From Roseinatronobacter bogoriensis DSM 18756 (GTDB lineage Bacteria > Pseudomonadota > Alphaproteobacteria > Rhodobacterales > Rhodobacteraceae), in the NCBI RefSeq assembly GCF_004366635.1, contig NZ_SORN01000003.1:124001-188000 (forward strand): a stretch of DNA of 64,000 nt. The letters run 5' to 3'. How positions within the stretch are numbered: position 1 is the stretch's first letter; every line of letters starts with the position of its first letter. A program made the position numbers and the translations under genes. The notes beneath the pieces are model-generated. The model saw nothing but the letters and a program-made list of their open reading frames with translations. It was not told the DNA's origin and ran no database searches. This document shows positions 38,002 to 46,782 of the stretch, in pieces.

Positions 38002-38607
38002 ATGAACATAAAACGCCGCTCCCTTTTGTTATCGCTGCCAGCGCTTGCGCTGGTGTTCCCTGCTTATGCACAGGCGATCCCGCTGTCTGAAATATCGCGT
38101 TATTTCAACAGCTTTTCGACTGCACAGGGTGAATTCACCCAGATCAACCCGGATGGCAGCCTTGCAACCGGTCGCATTTATATCAGGCGGCCCGGTCGTG
38201 TGCGGTTTGAATATGACCCGCCAGAACAATCACTTGTCATGGCAGGGGGCGGGCAGGTTGCGGTGTTTGATGGCCGCTCCAACCAAGGGCCAAACCAATA
38301 CCCCTTGCGCCAGACGCCACTAAACCTCATTCTTGAACAGAATGTCGATTTCGAAAATCGGCGCATGGTGGTTGGACATAGTCATGATGGTGATACGACA
38401 AATGTCGTCGCCCAAGACCCCGAAAACCCCCAATACGGCTCGATCCGGCTTGTTTTCTCGGCCAATCCGACTGAATTGCGTCAGTGGGTGATCCGAGATG
38501 ACACCGGCGCGGAAACCACAGTCATTCTGGGAAGCATGGAATTCGGCGGCACCCTGTCCGCGCGCTTGTTCAGCATATCTGCCGAAGCTGACTCGCGCCG
38601 CCGCTAG
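38002..38607 (+). CDS. lolA: Outer-membrane lipoprotein carrier protein LolA-like
   Basis: This 201-residue periplasmic protein has a signal peptide (KRRSLLLSLPALALVFPAYAQA). The LolA-type beta-barrel sequence follows: FSTAQGEFTQINPDGSLATGRIYIRRPGRVRFEYDPPE, where the RPGRxRFEY element is characteristic of the family. LolA ferries lipoproteins across the periplasm to the outer membrane. I start at the ATG at 38002; the frame is open upstream without a ribosome-binding site. It stands alone: the ABC transporter ends 171 bases before it and the next gene is convergent. Confidence 0.85.
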   Translation: MNIKRRSLLLSLPALALVFPAYAQAIPLSEISRYFNSFSTAQGEFTQINPDGSLATGRIYIRRPGRVRFEYDPPEQSLVMAGGGQVAVFDGRSNQGPNQYPLRQTPLNLILEQNVDFENRRMVVGHSHDGDTTNVVAQDPENPQYGSIRLVFSANPTELRQWVIRDDTGAETTVILGSMEFGGTLSARLFSISAEADSRRR

Positions 38608-38734
38608 TGTTTGCCACCTGATATAAGATGCTAGTTGACGGCGTTGCTGGATTTTGCAGATCAAACGGCGCTGGGTGGCCCCGCAAAGCTAAGCCTTGTC
38701 AGTTATGCCGGGACTTTGTGTCAGGGGCAGAGGG

Positions 38735-39364
38735 TTAGGCAAGAGTGTATGTGTCCGGGTGTGCCATCCTGACGGCATCCAAAGCCAGCATTTCTGCTTC
38801 GATTCTGCTGATCTGTGTGAATTGGTTCATATCCACGCCCCAGCGCCGGGCATTATACACCTGCGGCAGCAGGCAGATATCGGCCAGTGACACCGCGTCA
38901 CCATGGCAGAAACGGCCTGTCTGCGGATGATCCAGCATTGTTTCCACCGCGGCCAGACCCGGTCCTATATGGTCGCGCATCCAGCTTTCCAGCGAATACG
39001 TGCCACCTGATGCCGAGACAGCGTCTTTCGCCACACGCAAGTTACACACCGGCTGGATCTCCATCGCGATTGCCATGGCAATCGCCCTGACCCTTGCGCG
39101 GTCCCGCGCGTTTCCGGGCAACCAACCGGCAGCATATTGTTCGTCAAGGTATTCCAGTATCGCCAAGGATTGTGTCAGGCGAAGACCTTCAATCTCCAAC
39201 GTTGGAACGATGCCTTGCGGATTACGCGCCAGGTTCTCTGCGGTGCTTTGCTGACCACCCGCAAGATCAATTTGCACGCTTTCATAGGCCAGACCCAGCA
39301 GGTTCAGCCCTATGCGAACACGGTAGGATGACGATGACCGCCAATATTCATAAAGCCGGATCAT
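38735..39364 (-). CDS. maiA: Maleylacetoacetate isomerase (zeta-class glutathione transferase)
   Basis: This 209-residue glutathione-dependent enzyme isomerises maleylacetoacetate to fumarylacetoacetate, the step between HmgA and FahA. The zeta-class signature [14 protein letters not shown] lies at residues 9-22, followed by [13 protein letters not shown] and the glutathione-contacting [11 protein letters not shown]. The start at 39364 has GGAGGAGAG just upstream; the in-frame ATG at 39379 overlaps that site and is unlikely. It is divergent from hmgA across a 103-bp gap with a palindrome, so the two genes are probably co-regulated. Confidence 0.9.
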   Translation of the reverse strand: MIRLYEYWRSSSSYRVRIGLNLLGLAYESVQIDLAGGQQSTAENLARNPQGIVPTLEIEGLRLTQSLAILEYLDEQYAAGWLPGNARDRARVRAIAMAIAMEIQPVCNLRVAKDAVSASGGTYSLESWMRDHIGPGLAAVETMLDHPQTGRFCHGDAVSLADICLLPQVYNARRWGVDMNQFTQISRIEAEMLALDAVRMAHPDTYTLA

Positions 39365-39407
39365 GCCTCTCTCCTCCATGCGCCCGGGTCACGATAACCT
39401 TGACATA

Positions 39408-39421
39408 GTTGCAAATGCAAC
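39408..39421. promoter_or_regulatory. Palindromic operator between maiA and hmgA
   Basis: GTTGCA-AA-TGCAAC is a perfect inverted repeat. A TTGACA hexamer at 39400-39405 lies just to its left, so the palindrome would fall in the spacer of an hmgA promoter, a usual place for a repressor site. MarR- and IclR-type regulators control homogentisate genes in other bacteria; the regulator is not encoded beside it here. Confidence 0.6.
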
Positions 39422-39467
39422 CAATAAGGGGTGGCAAAGCTGTTCAAGTTGCACAAAGGGGGCTGCC

Positions 39468-40829
39468 ATGACACGCCATGATCTGCCGCAGGGAATGGTC
39501 CGTGCGCCATCTCATTCCGGCCCGCATGAGGGCTATATGCCCGGATTTGGGAACGACTTTGAGACCGAGGCCCTGCCCGGCGCGCTGCCACAGGGCATGA
39601 ACAGCCCCCAGAAATGCAATTACGGGCTGTATGGCGAACAGTTGTCGGGAACAGCATTCACGGCCCCCAGCCACCAGAACGAGCGGACATGGTGTTACCG
39701 AATCCGCCCCTCGGTCAAGCATTCGGGGCGTTTCACCAAGATTGACATGCCCTACTGGAAATCCGCGCCCTATGTGGACCCGGATGTGATCAGCCTTGGA
39801 CAGTATCGTTGGGACCCTGTGCCCCATAGCGACCAGCCCCTGACATGGCTGACCGGTATGCGCACCATGACCACTGCAGGCGATGTGAACACACAGGTTG
39901 GCATGGCCAGCCATATCTATCTTGTCACGGAATCGATGAAAGACGCCTATTTCTTCTCGGCCGACAGCGAATTGCTGGTTGTCCCACAAGAAGGACGGCT
40001 GCGTTTCTGCACGGAATTGGGTGTGATCGATCTTGAACCCAAGGAAATCGCCATAATCCCGCGTGGTCTGGTCTACCGTGTCGAAGTACTTGAAGGTCCT
40101 TGCCGTGGTTTCGTCTGCGAAAACTATGGCCAGAAATTCGAACTGCCGGGCCGTGGGCCGATTGGTGCGAATTGCATGGCCAACAGGCGCGACTTCAAGG
40201 CCCCGGTTGCCGCATTTGAGGACCGCGAAACCCCTTCGACGCTGACAATAAAATGGTGTGGCCAGTTTCACGAATGCCAGATCGGGCATTCACCGCTGGA
40301 TGTGGTGGCCTGGCATGGCAATTATGCGCCGGTCAAATACGACCTGCGCACCTATTGCCCGGTTGGCGCGATCCTGTTCGATCACCCCGACCCGTCAATT
40401 TTTACCGTTCTGACGGCGCCTTCGGGCGTTCCGGGGACTGCAAATATTGACTTCGTATTGTTCCGTGAACGTTGGATGGTGGCCGAAAACACTTTCCGTC
40501 CGCCGTGGTATCACAAGAACATCATGTCCGAATTGATGGGCAATATTTACGGACAGTACGACGCCAAGCCTCAGGGTTTTGTGCCCGGCGGGATGTCGCT
40601 GCACAACATGATGCTGCCACATGGCCCCGATAACAATGCGTTTGAGGGTGCCTCAAACGCTACGCTGCAAGCCGAGAAGCTGGACAACACAATGTCCTTC
40701 ATGTTCGAGACCCGTTTCCCGCAGCACCTGACGCCTTTCGCCGCAAATGAAGCGCCGCTTCAGGACGACTATATCGACTGCTGGGACAGTCTTGAAAAGA
40801 AATTTGACGGCACGCCGGGGGTAAAGTGA
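39468..40829 (+). CDS. hmgA: Homogentisate 1,2-dioxygenase
   Basis: This 453-residue non-haem iron enzyme opens the homogentisate ring to maleylacetoacetate. The N-terminus has the typical [19 protein letters not shown] and [23 protein letters not shown] segment. The iron-binding region is clear: [12 protein letters not shown] provides His and Glu, and [12 protein letters not shown] the second His. AAAGGGGG at 39456-39463 supports the ATG at 39468; 35 upstream codons of open frame are not conserved. Homogentisate arises from tyrosine/phenylalanine or hydroxyphenylacetate. No 4-hydroxyphenylpyruvate dioxygenase gene is in the window. Confidence 0.95.
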   Translation: MTRHDLPQGMVRAPSHSGPHEGYMPGFGNDFETEALPGALPQGMNSPQKCNYGLYGEQLSGTAFTAPSHQNERTWCYRIRPSVKHSGRFTKIDMPYWKSAPYVDPDVISLGQYRWDPVPHSDQPLTWLTGMRTMTTAGDVNTQVGMASHIYLVTESMKDAYFFSADSELLVVPQEGRLRFCTELGVIDLEPKEIAIIPRGLVYRVEVLEGPCRGFVCENYGQKFELPGRGPIGANCMANRRDFKAPVAAFEDRETPSTLTIKWCGQFHECQIGHSPLDVVAWHGNYAPVKYDLRTYCPVGAILFDHPDPSIFTVLTAPSGVPGTANIDFVLFRERWMVAENTFRPPWYHKNIMSELMGNIYGQYDAKPQGFVPGGMSLHNMMLPHGPDNNAFEGASNATLQAEKLDNTMSFMFETRFPQHLTPFAANEAPLQDDYIDCWDSLEKKFDGTPGVK

Positions 40830-40839
40830 CGCCGCACAT

Positions 40840-40875
40840 CCCCTTCCCCACCCCCCTTATTCCACAGGGAAGGGG
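40840..40875. terminator. Hairpin between convergent hmgA and DUF2383-type gene
   Basis: CCCCTTCCC at 40840-40848 pairs perfectly with GGGAAGGGG at 40867-40875 across an 18-base loop. It lies in the 53-bp gap between two convergent genes and may end transcription from both sides, although no long T-run follows on either strand. Confidence 0.45.
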
Positions 40876-40882
40876 GGCGGCT

Positions 40883-41335
40883 TCAGGCCGCCGTCTGCAT
40901 ATGCGTATCAATCTTGCCGATATTCTCAAGAATGTGCGTTCGGTGCGCTTTCAAGACATCAATCTCGGCCTTCTGAAAGGCATCCGCCGCAATTTCAGCC
41001 TCGCGCAGGGTATCGTCATAGACTTCAAGCAAACGCTTTTCGCCGTCGCGCAGGCCGGGCAGCAGGCTTTCCTCATCTGCCGTAATCATAAAGCGCGCGT
41101 TCAGGACAAGCTTGTGCACAACGCTCATGTAGGATCCGTCTGCATCGGGGCGCTCTCCACGTTCCAGCAGCAGACCGGCGATGTCATGCGCATGGCCCAT
41201 ATGGGTCTTCTTCAACCCTGCGCACAAAGTTCCAATCTGGTCGCGCTTGGTAATCTTCGCAGCTTCGTCATAGCCCTTAACGGCATCGACAACAGTCGTA
41301 TGAAGGGCCGAAAGTGTTTCAACAGGCGTTGGCAT
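40883..41335 (-). CDS. Small four-helix-type protein (DUF2383/PA2169-like)
   Basis: This 150-residue, mostly helical, soluble protein resembles the ferritin-like DUF2383 group: VVDAVKGYDEAAKI near the start, a central HDIAGLL segment and a C-terminal ADAFQKAEIDVLKAHRTHILENI. Function is unknown. AGGAG at 41342-41346 precedes the ATG. The open frame continues to 41791, but that part is antisense to fahA and has no good start. It is inserted on the opposite strand between hmgA and fahA. DUF2383 is my best guess by resemblance only. Confidence 0.65.
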   Translation of the reverse strand: MPTPVETLSALHTTVVDAVKGYDEAAKITKRDQIGTLCAGLKKTHMGHAHDIAGLLLERGERPDADGSYMSVVHKLVLNARFMITADEESLLPGLRDGEKRLLEVYDDTLREAEIAADAFQKAEIDVLKAHRTHILENIGKIDTHMQTAA

Positions 41336-41457
41336 TGGGTTCTCCTCACATATGCAAAAGGTATGTTGAATAAATGTGCAAGGCAGGTTTGGGTTCCCTT
41401 GCCACACAGGCGGCGGCCAAGTCCGACGCCACGTTTCCATCTGAAAGGAGCCGCATG

Positions 41458-42708
41458 ATGCCCTTGATCCGCGCATGGCTTGACGCCGCAAATCAGCCTG
41501 AATGCGACTTTCCGCTGAACAACCTGCCCCTTGGCGTGTTCTCGACTGATGGTGCGCGCAGGTGCGGCGTCGCAATCGGTGACCAGATCCTTGATGCGAC
41601 AGGTTTGGAACAGGCAGGAATGCTGCACCTTGGTGACATGCCCGTGCTCGATCAGCCCGGCTGGAACAAGCTGATGGAGCTTGGCCCCTCAGCCTGGGCG
41701 GACTTGCGCGCTCGCCTGACAGAACTGTTGCGCGAAGCCGCGCCAGAACAGGACCAGATCGCGCCGTTCCTGCACCCGATGACAGGGGCACAGATGCATA
41801 TGCCCTTCACAGTCGCCGAATTCACCGACTTCTATGCCGGTCGCCATCATGCCACCAATGTCGGCACCATGTTTCGCGGGGCTGACAATGCGCTGCCGCC
41901 AAACTGGCTTCATATTCCCATCGGCTATAATGGCCGCGCGTCGTCGGTGGTCGTGTCCGGCACATCGGTCCGCCGCCCTTGGGGGCAGATCAAAGGCCCG
42001 GATGACGCAATGCCCCGTTTCGCCCCTTCGGCCCGGTTTGATCTGGAACTGGAACTTGGCGCGATTGTCGGTCAGCCCAGCGATGGGCCGGTCTCTGTTG
42101 CCGATGCAGATAACATGATCTTTGGCTATGTGCTGCTCAACGACTGGTCCGCGCGCGATATTCAGGCATGGGAATACCAACCCCTTGGCCCGTTTCAGGC
42201 CAAGGCAACGGCCACCAGCATCAGCCCCTGGATCATCATGCGCGCCGCGTTGGACCCGTTCCGCACCACCACACCCGCGCGCGAGGTGCCGCTTTTGCCG
42301 CATTTGCAAGAGCCCGGCCCGATGCTCTATGATATTGCCTTGGAGGTTGATCTGACCCCGCCTGATGGCCAGTCCTTGACCATCGCGCGCACCAATTATC
42401 GCGAAATGTATTATTCCAGCGCGCAGCAACTTGCCCATCACACCACCAGCGGCTGCCCGATGCGCGTGGGCGATCTGCTCGGCTCGGGCACCATTTCCGG
42501 GCCGACCAAAGACAGCCGTGGCAGCTTGCTGGAACTTAGTTGGGGCGGCAAAGAGCTTTTCCAAGCGGGCAACATCACCCGCAGCTTTCTGGAAGATGGC
42601 GATACAATCACCCTGAGGGGGAGTGCGCAGGGCGATGGCTACCGTATCGGTTTTGGTGCTTGCGAGGGTACGGTTTTACCTGCCCTGAAAGACCCGTATG
42701 CAAGCTGA
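41458..42708 (+). CDS. fahA: Fumarylacetoacetase
   Basis: This 416-residue hydrolase performs the last step of homogentisate breakdown, giving fumarate and acetoacetate. Hallmarks are EFTDFYAGRHHATNVGTMFRG, containing the catalytic His and the first metal Asp, then FDLELELGAIVG and NDWSARDIQAWEY with further metal ligands, and a late TTSGCPMRVGDLLGSGTISGP. Two ATGs (41455 and 41458) follow AAAGGAG at 41444-41450; I chose the second for its spacing. The stop is immediately followed by a 33-bp repeat, and a metallo-beta-lactamase-fold gene follows on the same strand. Confidence 0.94.
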   Translation: MPLIRAWLDAANQPECDFPLNNLPLGVFSTDGARRCGVAIGDQILDATGLEQAGMLHLGDMPVLDQPGWNKLMELGPSAWADLRARLTELLREAAPEQDQIAPFLHPMTGAQMHMPFTVAEFTDFYAGRHHATNVGTMFRGADNALPPNWLHIPIGYNGRASSVVVSGTSVRRPWGQIKGPDDAMPRFAPSARFDLELELGAIVGQPSDGPVSVADADNMIFGYVLLNDWSARDIQAWEYQPLGPFQAKATATSISPWIIMRAALDPFRTTTPAREVPLLPHLQEPGPMLYDIALEVDLTPPDGQSLTIARTNYREMYYSSAQQLAHHTTSGCPMRVGDLLGSGTISGPTKDSRGSLLELSWGGKELFQAGNITRSFLEDGDTITLRGSAQGDGYRIGFGACEGTVLPALKDPYAS

Positions 42709-42741
42709 CATTTTCTTGCTCCAAATACTCCCGCCGGAGGC
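42709..42741. repeat. 33-bp intergenic repeat, copy 2
   Basis: It begins directly after the fahA stop codon and matches the copy at 29016-29048 at 30 of 33 positions, with the three differences consecutive (positions 12-14 of the unit). Both copies have the same orientation on the plus strand although they sit in transcription units of opposite direction. Confidence 0.75.
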
Positions 42742-42782
42742 ACCCGCCCTTTCAACCGGCGCAACAGACAAAGGAAAGACTC

Positions 42783-43733
42783 ATGGCCAAAGCTTTTGCC
42801 TCTCAAGGCGACATGACTGAAAAGAAAACCAGCTTCACCGAAATCGGGCGCGGATTATATGCCTTCACGGCCGAAGGTGACCCAAATTCCGGCGTCATTA
42901 TTGGCGATGACAGCGTCATGGTGATCGAGGCGCAGGCCACCCCTCGTCTTGCGCAAAAGGTGATCGACTGTATTCGCGGCGTCACGGACAAGCCGATCAG
43001 CCATCTGGCGCTCACCCATTATCATGCCGTGCGTGTGCTGGGCGCATCGGCCTATGAGGCCCCCCAAATCCTGATGTCCGATACGGCGCGCGGTATGGTT
43101 GTCGAGCGCGGGCAGGAAGACTGGGATAGCGAGTTTCAGCGCTTTCCCCGCCTGTTTCAGGGCCATGAAAGCATTCCGGGCCTGACTTGGCCCACCACCA
43201 CCTTTCGGGACCGGATGAGCGTCTATCTGGGCAACCGCCGCGTGGATCTGATGCATCTTGGTCGTGCCCATACGGCGGGTGATATCGTGATCCATCTGCC
43301 AGATGAAAATGTCATGTTTACAGGCGACATCGTCGAATACCATTCTGCCTGTTATTGCGGCGACGGGCATTTCAGTGACTGGGGCAGCACGCTTGATGCG
43401 ATCAAGGGCTATGGCGTCGATGCCATCGCACCGGGGCGGGGCGATGCGCTGATCGGCCGCGACATGGTCGATACCGCGATCGAGAATACGCGCGATTTCG
43501 TCGCTTCGACCTATGCGCCAGCCGCAAAAGTGGCGGCGCGGGGTGGCAGCCTGAAAGATGCCTGGGATGCTGTGCGCGCCGAATGTGACCCGAAATTCGC
43601 AGATTATGCGATTTATGAGCATTGCCTGCCGTTCAATGTTGCCCGCGCCTATGACGAGGCGCGCGGCATCGACACGCCCCGCATCTGGACAGCCGCGCGC
43701 GATCTGGAAATGTGGCAGGCCCTTCAGGACTGA
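42783..43733 (+). CDS. Metallo-beta-lactamase-fold protein with incomplete metal motif
   Basis: This 316-residue protein belongs by fold to the metallo-beta-lactamase hydrolases. The central motif reads THYHAVRVLG (H79, H81), where the usual HxHxDH has lost its Asp and last His (V83, R84). The other ligands, H163 (GRAHTAGD) and D182 (FTGDIVEYH), remain, so a single-metal or altered site is likely. AAAGGAAAG at 42770-42778 supports the ATG at 42783; the long upstream frame is fahA sequence in another frame. It sits between fahA and an aromatic monooxygenase gene, which suggests a ring-degradation role such as ester or thioester hydrolysis. That is not proven. Confidence 0.8.
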   Translation: MAKAFASQGDMTEKKTSFTEIGRGLYAFTAEGDPNSGVIIGDDSVMVIEAQATPRLAQKVIDCIRGVTDKPISHLALTHYHAVRVLGASAYEAPQILMSDTARGMVVERGQEDWDSEFQRFPRLFQGHESIPGLTWPTTTFRDRMSVYLGNRRVDLMHLGRAHTAGDIVIHLPDENVMFTGDIVEYHSACYCGDGHFSDWGSTLDAIKGYGVDAIAPGRGDALIGRDMVDTAIENTRDFVASTYAPAAKVAARGGSLKDAWDAVRAECDPKFADYAIYEHCLPFNVARAYDEARGIDTPRIWTAARDLEMWQALQD

Positions 43734-43822
43734 AAATAATGCGGGGCGACAGGTTGACCTGCATCATTGCCCTGCATCCGCAGTCGGTGTTCAGCTTGCA
43801 CCGCATTCGACAGTGAGGGATC

Positions 43823-45439
43823 ATGACCAAGATTTTCGAGACGCCGTTATACCCTTATTCCCGCCACCCGGATCAGGACGCAACTTCACCCGTGCATCAC
43901 AAGGTCATTGTTCTGGGCGCGGGGCCGGTGGGGCTGGCGGCTGCGATTGATCTTGCGCAACGGGGCGTGCCAGTTGTGGTGCTGGACGAGAATGACCGCG
44001 TCAGTTCCGGCTCTCGTGCGATCTGCTTTTCCAAGCGCACGTTGGAAATTCTGGACAGGCTGGGCTGTGGGGATATTGCTGTCGAAACCGGCGTCACATG
44101 GAACAAGGGGCGGGTTTTCTTTGACGAACGTGATATCTTTGAATTCGACTTGCTGCCTGACGAAGGGCACAAACGCCCCGCCTTCATAAACCTGCAACAA
44201 TACTATCTGGAACAGTTTCTGGTCGAACGCGTGCAGGTACTGGCCGCTGAAGGAAAACCCATCGAGATACGCGGGCGCAACCGTGTCGAGGCGATTGGCC
44301 GCCATCGGGATCATGTCCGGCTACAGGTTGAAACCCCCGAAGGCCCCTATGAATTGCAGGCCGAGTGGCTGATTGCCTGTGATGGTGCAAATTCGCCCAC
44401 GCGCCGCATGATGGGGCTGGATTTCGTAGGCCGCGTGTTCGAGGATAATTTCCTGATCGCCGATGTGGTCATGAAGGCTGACTTTCCAACCGAACGCTGG
44501 TTCTGGTTCGACCCGCCCTTCAATCGCGGCCAATCCGCGCTGCTGCACCGCCAGCCCGACAATGTCTGGCGGATCGACCTGCAACTGGGCTGGGACATAG
44601 ACCGAGAGGCCGAGAAACAGCCTGAACGTGTGATCCCAAGGCTGAAAGCAATGCTGGGCGAGGATGTGGAGTTCGAGTTGGAATGGGTCTCTATCTACAC
44701 ATTCCAATGCCGCCGGATGGAGAAGTTTCGCCATGGCCGCGTGATCTTTGCGGGGGATGCCGCGCATCAGGTATCGCCCTTTGGCGCACGCGGGGCCAAT
44801 TCCGGGCTACAGGATACTGACAATCTGTGCTGGAAGCTTGCGCGGGTTCTGGATGGTGCTGCACCCGAAACCCTGCTGGACAGCTATGATTGGGAACGCG
44901 TTTATGGCGCGGATGAAAACATCATGAATTCAACCCGCTCGACCGAATTTATCACACCCAAATCAGAGATCAGTCATCTGTTCCGCGATGCAGTGTTGGA
45001 CCTTGCCGCGCGTCATGATTTCGCGCGCCCTATCGTGAATTCAGGGCGGCTATCTGTTCCCTGTACCTATGATGACGGCCCGCTGAACAGCGAAGATTGC
45101 GCTGACATGCCTGTATGTACCCGCCCCGGTTCACCCCTGCCAGACGCCCCGCTCGGTGATGGCTGGTTGCTCGACGCACTTGGCCCTGATTTTACCTTGC
45201 TCGCCATTAACACGCCCTGCCCGGAGCCTGCCAATCTGGCCGGGATACAGGTTCTGGAGATCAGCGCCAAGGATAACCCAATACTTGCCAAGCGGTATCT
45301 CGGCGATCTATCCGGCGCGCTGTATCTGGTCCGCCCCGACCATCATGTTGCGGCGCGTTGGCCAAGCCATGATGAAATGGCGGTCAAAACTGCATTTCGG
45401 CGCGCCATCGCTGTGCAACTTGGAGGGTGGAATGCCTGA
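43823..45439 (+). CDS. FAD-dependent aromatic monooxygenase (PheA/TfdB, MhpA-like)
   Basis: This 538-residue class A flavoprotein monooxygenase has the ADP-binding motif LGAGPVGLAA near residue 31, DGANSPTRR (the DG motif) near 189 and the FAD ribityl motif GDAAHQVSPFGARGANSGLQD near 312. Such enzymes hydroxylate phenolic rings with NAD(P)H and oxygen. The C-terminal thioredoxin-like domain (about 410-538) is typical of the PheA/TfdB branch. Next to hmgA it could make homogentisate from hydroxyphenylacetate or hydroxylate another phenol, which is an inference from location. The next gene overlaps its end by eight bases. Confidence 0.87.
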   Translation: MTKIFETPLYPYSRHPDQDATSPVHHKVIVLGAGPVGLAAAIDLAQRGVPVVVLDENDRVSSGSRAICFSKRTLEILDRLGCGDIAVETGVTWNKGRVFFDERDIFEFDLLPDEGHKRPAFINLQQYYLEQFLVERVQVLAAEGKPIEIRGRNRVEAIGRHRDHVRLQVETPEGPYELQAEWLIACDGANSPTRRMMGLDFVGRVFEDNFLIADVVMKADFPTERWFWFDPPFNRGQSALLHRQPDNVWRIDLQLGWDIDREAEKQPERVIPRLKAMLGEDVEFELEWVSIYTFQCRRMEKFRHGRVIFAGDAAHQVSPFGARGANSGLQDTDNLCWKLARVLDGAAPETLLDSYDWERVYGADENIMNSTRSTEFITPKSEISHLFRDAVLDLAARHDFARPIVNSGRLSVPCTYDDGPLNSEDCADMPVCTRPGSPLPDAPLGDGWLLDALGPDFTLLAINTPCPEPANLAGIQVLEISAKDNPILAKRYLGDLSGALYLVRPDHHVAARWPSHDEMAVKTAFRRAIAVQLGGWNA

Positions 45440-45641
45440 TCTGAATCTCAAACGCAATCTGGCCGACCCGGATAGGTTTTATGCCAATCTGATGGCTATT
45501 CATGATGGTTTGTCCAAGGCAGAGAGTGATGCGCTGAATGCACGTCTGATCTTGATCATGGCAAATCATATTGGCGATGAATCAGTTTTGGAACAAGCAC
45601 TTAGCGCCGCTGCCGAGGTGTTGCGAAAACCTGAAATTTGA
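45432..45641 (+). CDS. Small helical protein (DUF2783-like)
   Basis: This 69-residue protein starts at the ATG at 45432, inside the last codons of the monooxygenase gene, and is preceded by GGAGGG at 45422-45427. The sequence (DPDRFYANLMAIHDGLS, then LNARLILIMANHIGD) fits the small DUF2783 group, which I recall next to aromatic ring hydroxylases. The overlap implies translational coupling and a partner or chaperone role for the flavoenzyme; no function is established. Confidence 0.75.
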   Translation: MPDLNLKRNLADPDRFYANLMAIHDGLSKAESDALNARLILIMANHIGDESVLEQALSAAAEVLRKPEI

Positions 45642-45824
45642 AGCTGAGTGATGCGGGTGCCCATCCGCATGAACCGCACCCCCGGGTTTCCAAAAAAGGC
45701 CCAGCAGCGCCACATTTTTTCCCTTATCGCATGTCATCAAGGTCAGGCTTGGGCATGTGGCAGACGGCAAACCGCTGTCTTTCAACCGTGCTCAAGCTGT
45801 TTGGTTGAGAAGGTACGGCATGTC

Positions 45825-46532
45825 ATGATGCTTCAGCGTTTTGCGTATTCAGAATTTGCAAATCCGCTTTTTGGGGACAGGGTTCTGATGGCGTGGGCGG
45901 ACCCGCGCGCGCCCATGGCACGCCTGATCGGTGATGAAGTTCTGGCGATCGAACATGAAGGGGCTGTGCGCGCGCGTCAGTTTGGCGCAGGCCGCGCCGC
46001 AGCCCATGCCGCGATGGAACAGTTGGGTCATGTGCCCCGCCCGGTCCTGCAAGGCACGGCACAGGCGCCTATCTGGCCACCGGGCATGACGGGGTCAATT
46101 TCACATACTGACCGCGATTCCCTTGCAGTCGTTTCAGATGAGCCTGACATTCTGGCGCTTGGCCTGAAAATTGGCACTGCGACTGGGCTGGAACCGGCGC
46201 GCTGGCCTGAAGTGTCCAGAATCGCGGAAATGCACTGGCTGGCCAGTCTCGGTCCCTCTCAGCGTGGCCATTTTGCAATGCTTCTGAAATGCATCAAAGA
46301 GGCGGCCTACAAGGCGCAATTCCAGATCACCGAGACTGCAATTACCTATCAGGATATTGAAGTGACCATTGATCTGGGCAGAAATTTCTTCAAGGGCTTT
46401 CTTCTACCGGATCTGCCTGGAATTGGCGCGAATAGGCCCTTTGCCGGACGGTTTGCGCTGTTGTCAGATTGCTTCGTTGCGGGAGTTGAGTGGCGCAACC
46501 AGGCTGAATCGAATCACGTTCTGGCGCGATAG
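45825..46532 (+). CDS. EntD-type 4'-phosphopantetheinyl transferase-like protein, probably degenerate
   Basis: This 235-residue protein has the layout of EntD-family carrier-protein activating enzymes: QFGAGRAAAHAAMEQLG near 52, PIWPPGMTGSISHTD at 82-96 and KEAAYKAQF at 158-166. The metal-binding segment that normally reads GxDxE is GLKIG here (113-117), so both the Asp and the second acidic ligand are missing. Either activity is lost or the protein has another role. The ribosome-binding site is weak (AAGG at 45810-45813), with ATGs at 45825 and 45828. The open frame upstream to 45648 does not look coding. It follows the monooxygenase pair after 183 bases. Confidence 0.7.
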   Translation: MMLQRFAYSEFANPLFGDRVLMAWADPRAPMARLIGDEVLAIEHEGAVRARQFGAGRAAAHAAMEQLGHVPRPVLQGTAQAPIWPPGMTGSISHTDRDSLAVVSDEPDILALGLKIGTATGLEPARWPEVSRIAEMHWLASLGPSQRGHFAMLLKCIKEAAYKAQFQITETAITYQDIEVTIDLGRNFFKGFLLPDLPGIGANRPFAGRFALLSDCFVAGVEWRNQAESNHVLAR

Positions 46533-46782
46533 GGCAGGGGCCAGCATAGATCCGGCACGCCACAGATTGTGGCCCTGCGGGAGGCTGTCGCAAGATTTGC
46601 CCCGCGCATGTGAAGCATTTGGACAAATCGTCTCAAGGTTCAGAATCTATTAGCGAGAACTGGTGTATCTCTGCTATTATCCGACCTGCATAATCGAGGC
46701 AGTTTTGTTGTTACTCGTAACGAGCCGGGCACAATAACGATCCGGGACAACATGACAGGATATGAAACCTGATGAGGGCTTT

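Noticed and set aside
41336..41791. Long minus-strand extension of the DUF2383-like gene
   Set aside because: It is antisense to fahA, Arg/Ser-rich and without a ribosome-binding site; AGGAG just upstream of 41335 fixes the shorter gene.
46534..46579. Stem GCAGGG/CCCTGC after the EntD-like gene
   Set aside because: A bulge, a long loop and no following T-run make it unconvincing as a terminator.
46710..46721. Short palindrome GTTAC-TC-GTAAC upstream of the small secreted protein
   Set aside because: Five-base arms are expected by chance in a window of this size and nothing else supports a regulatory role.
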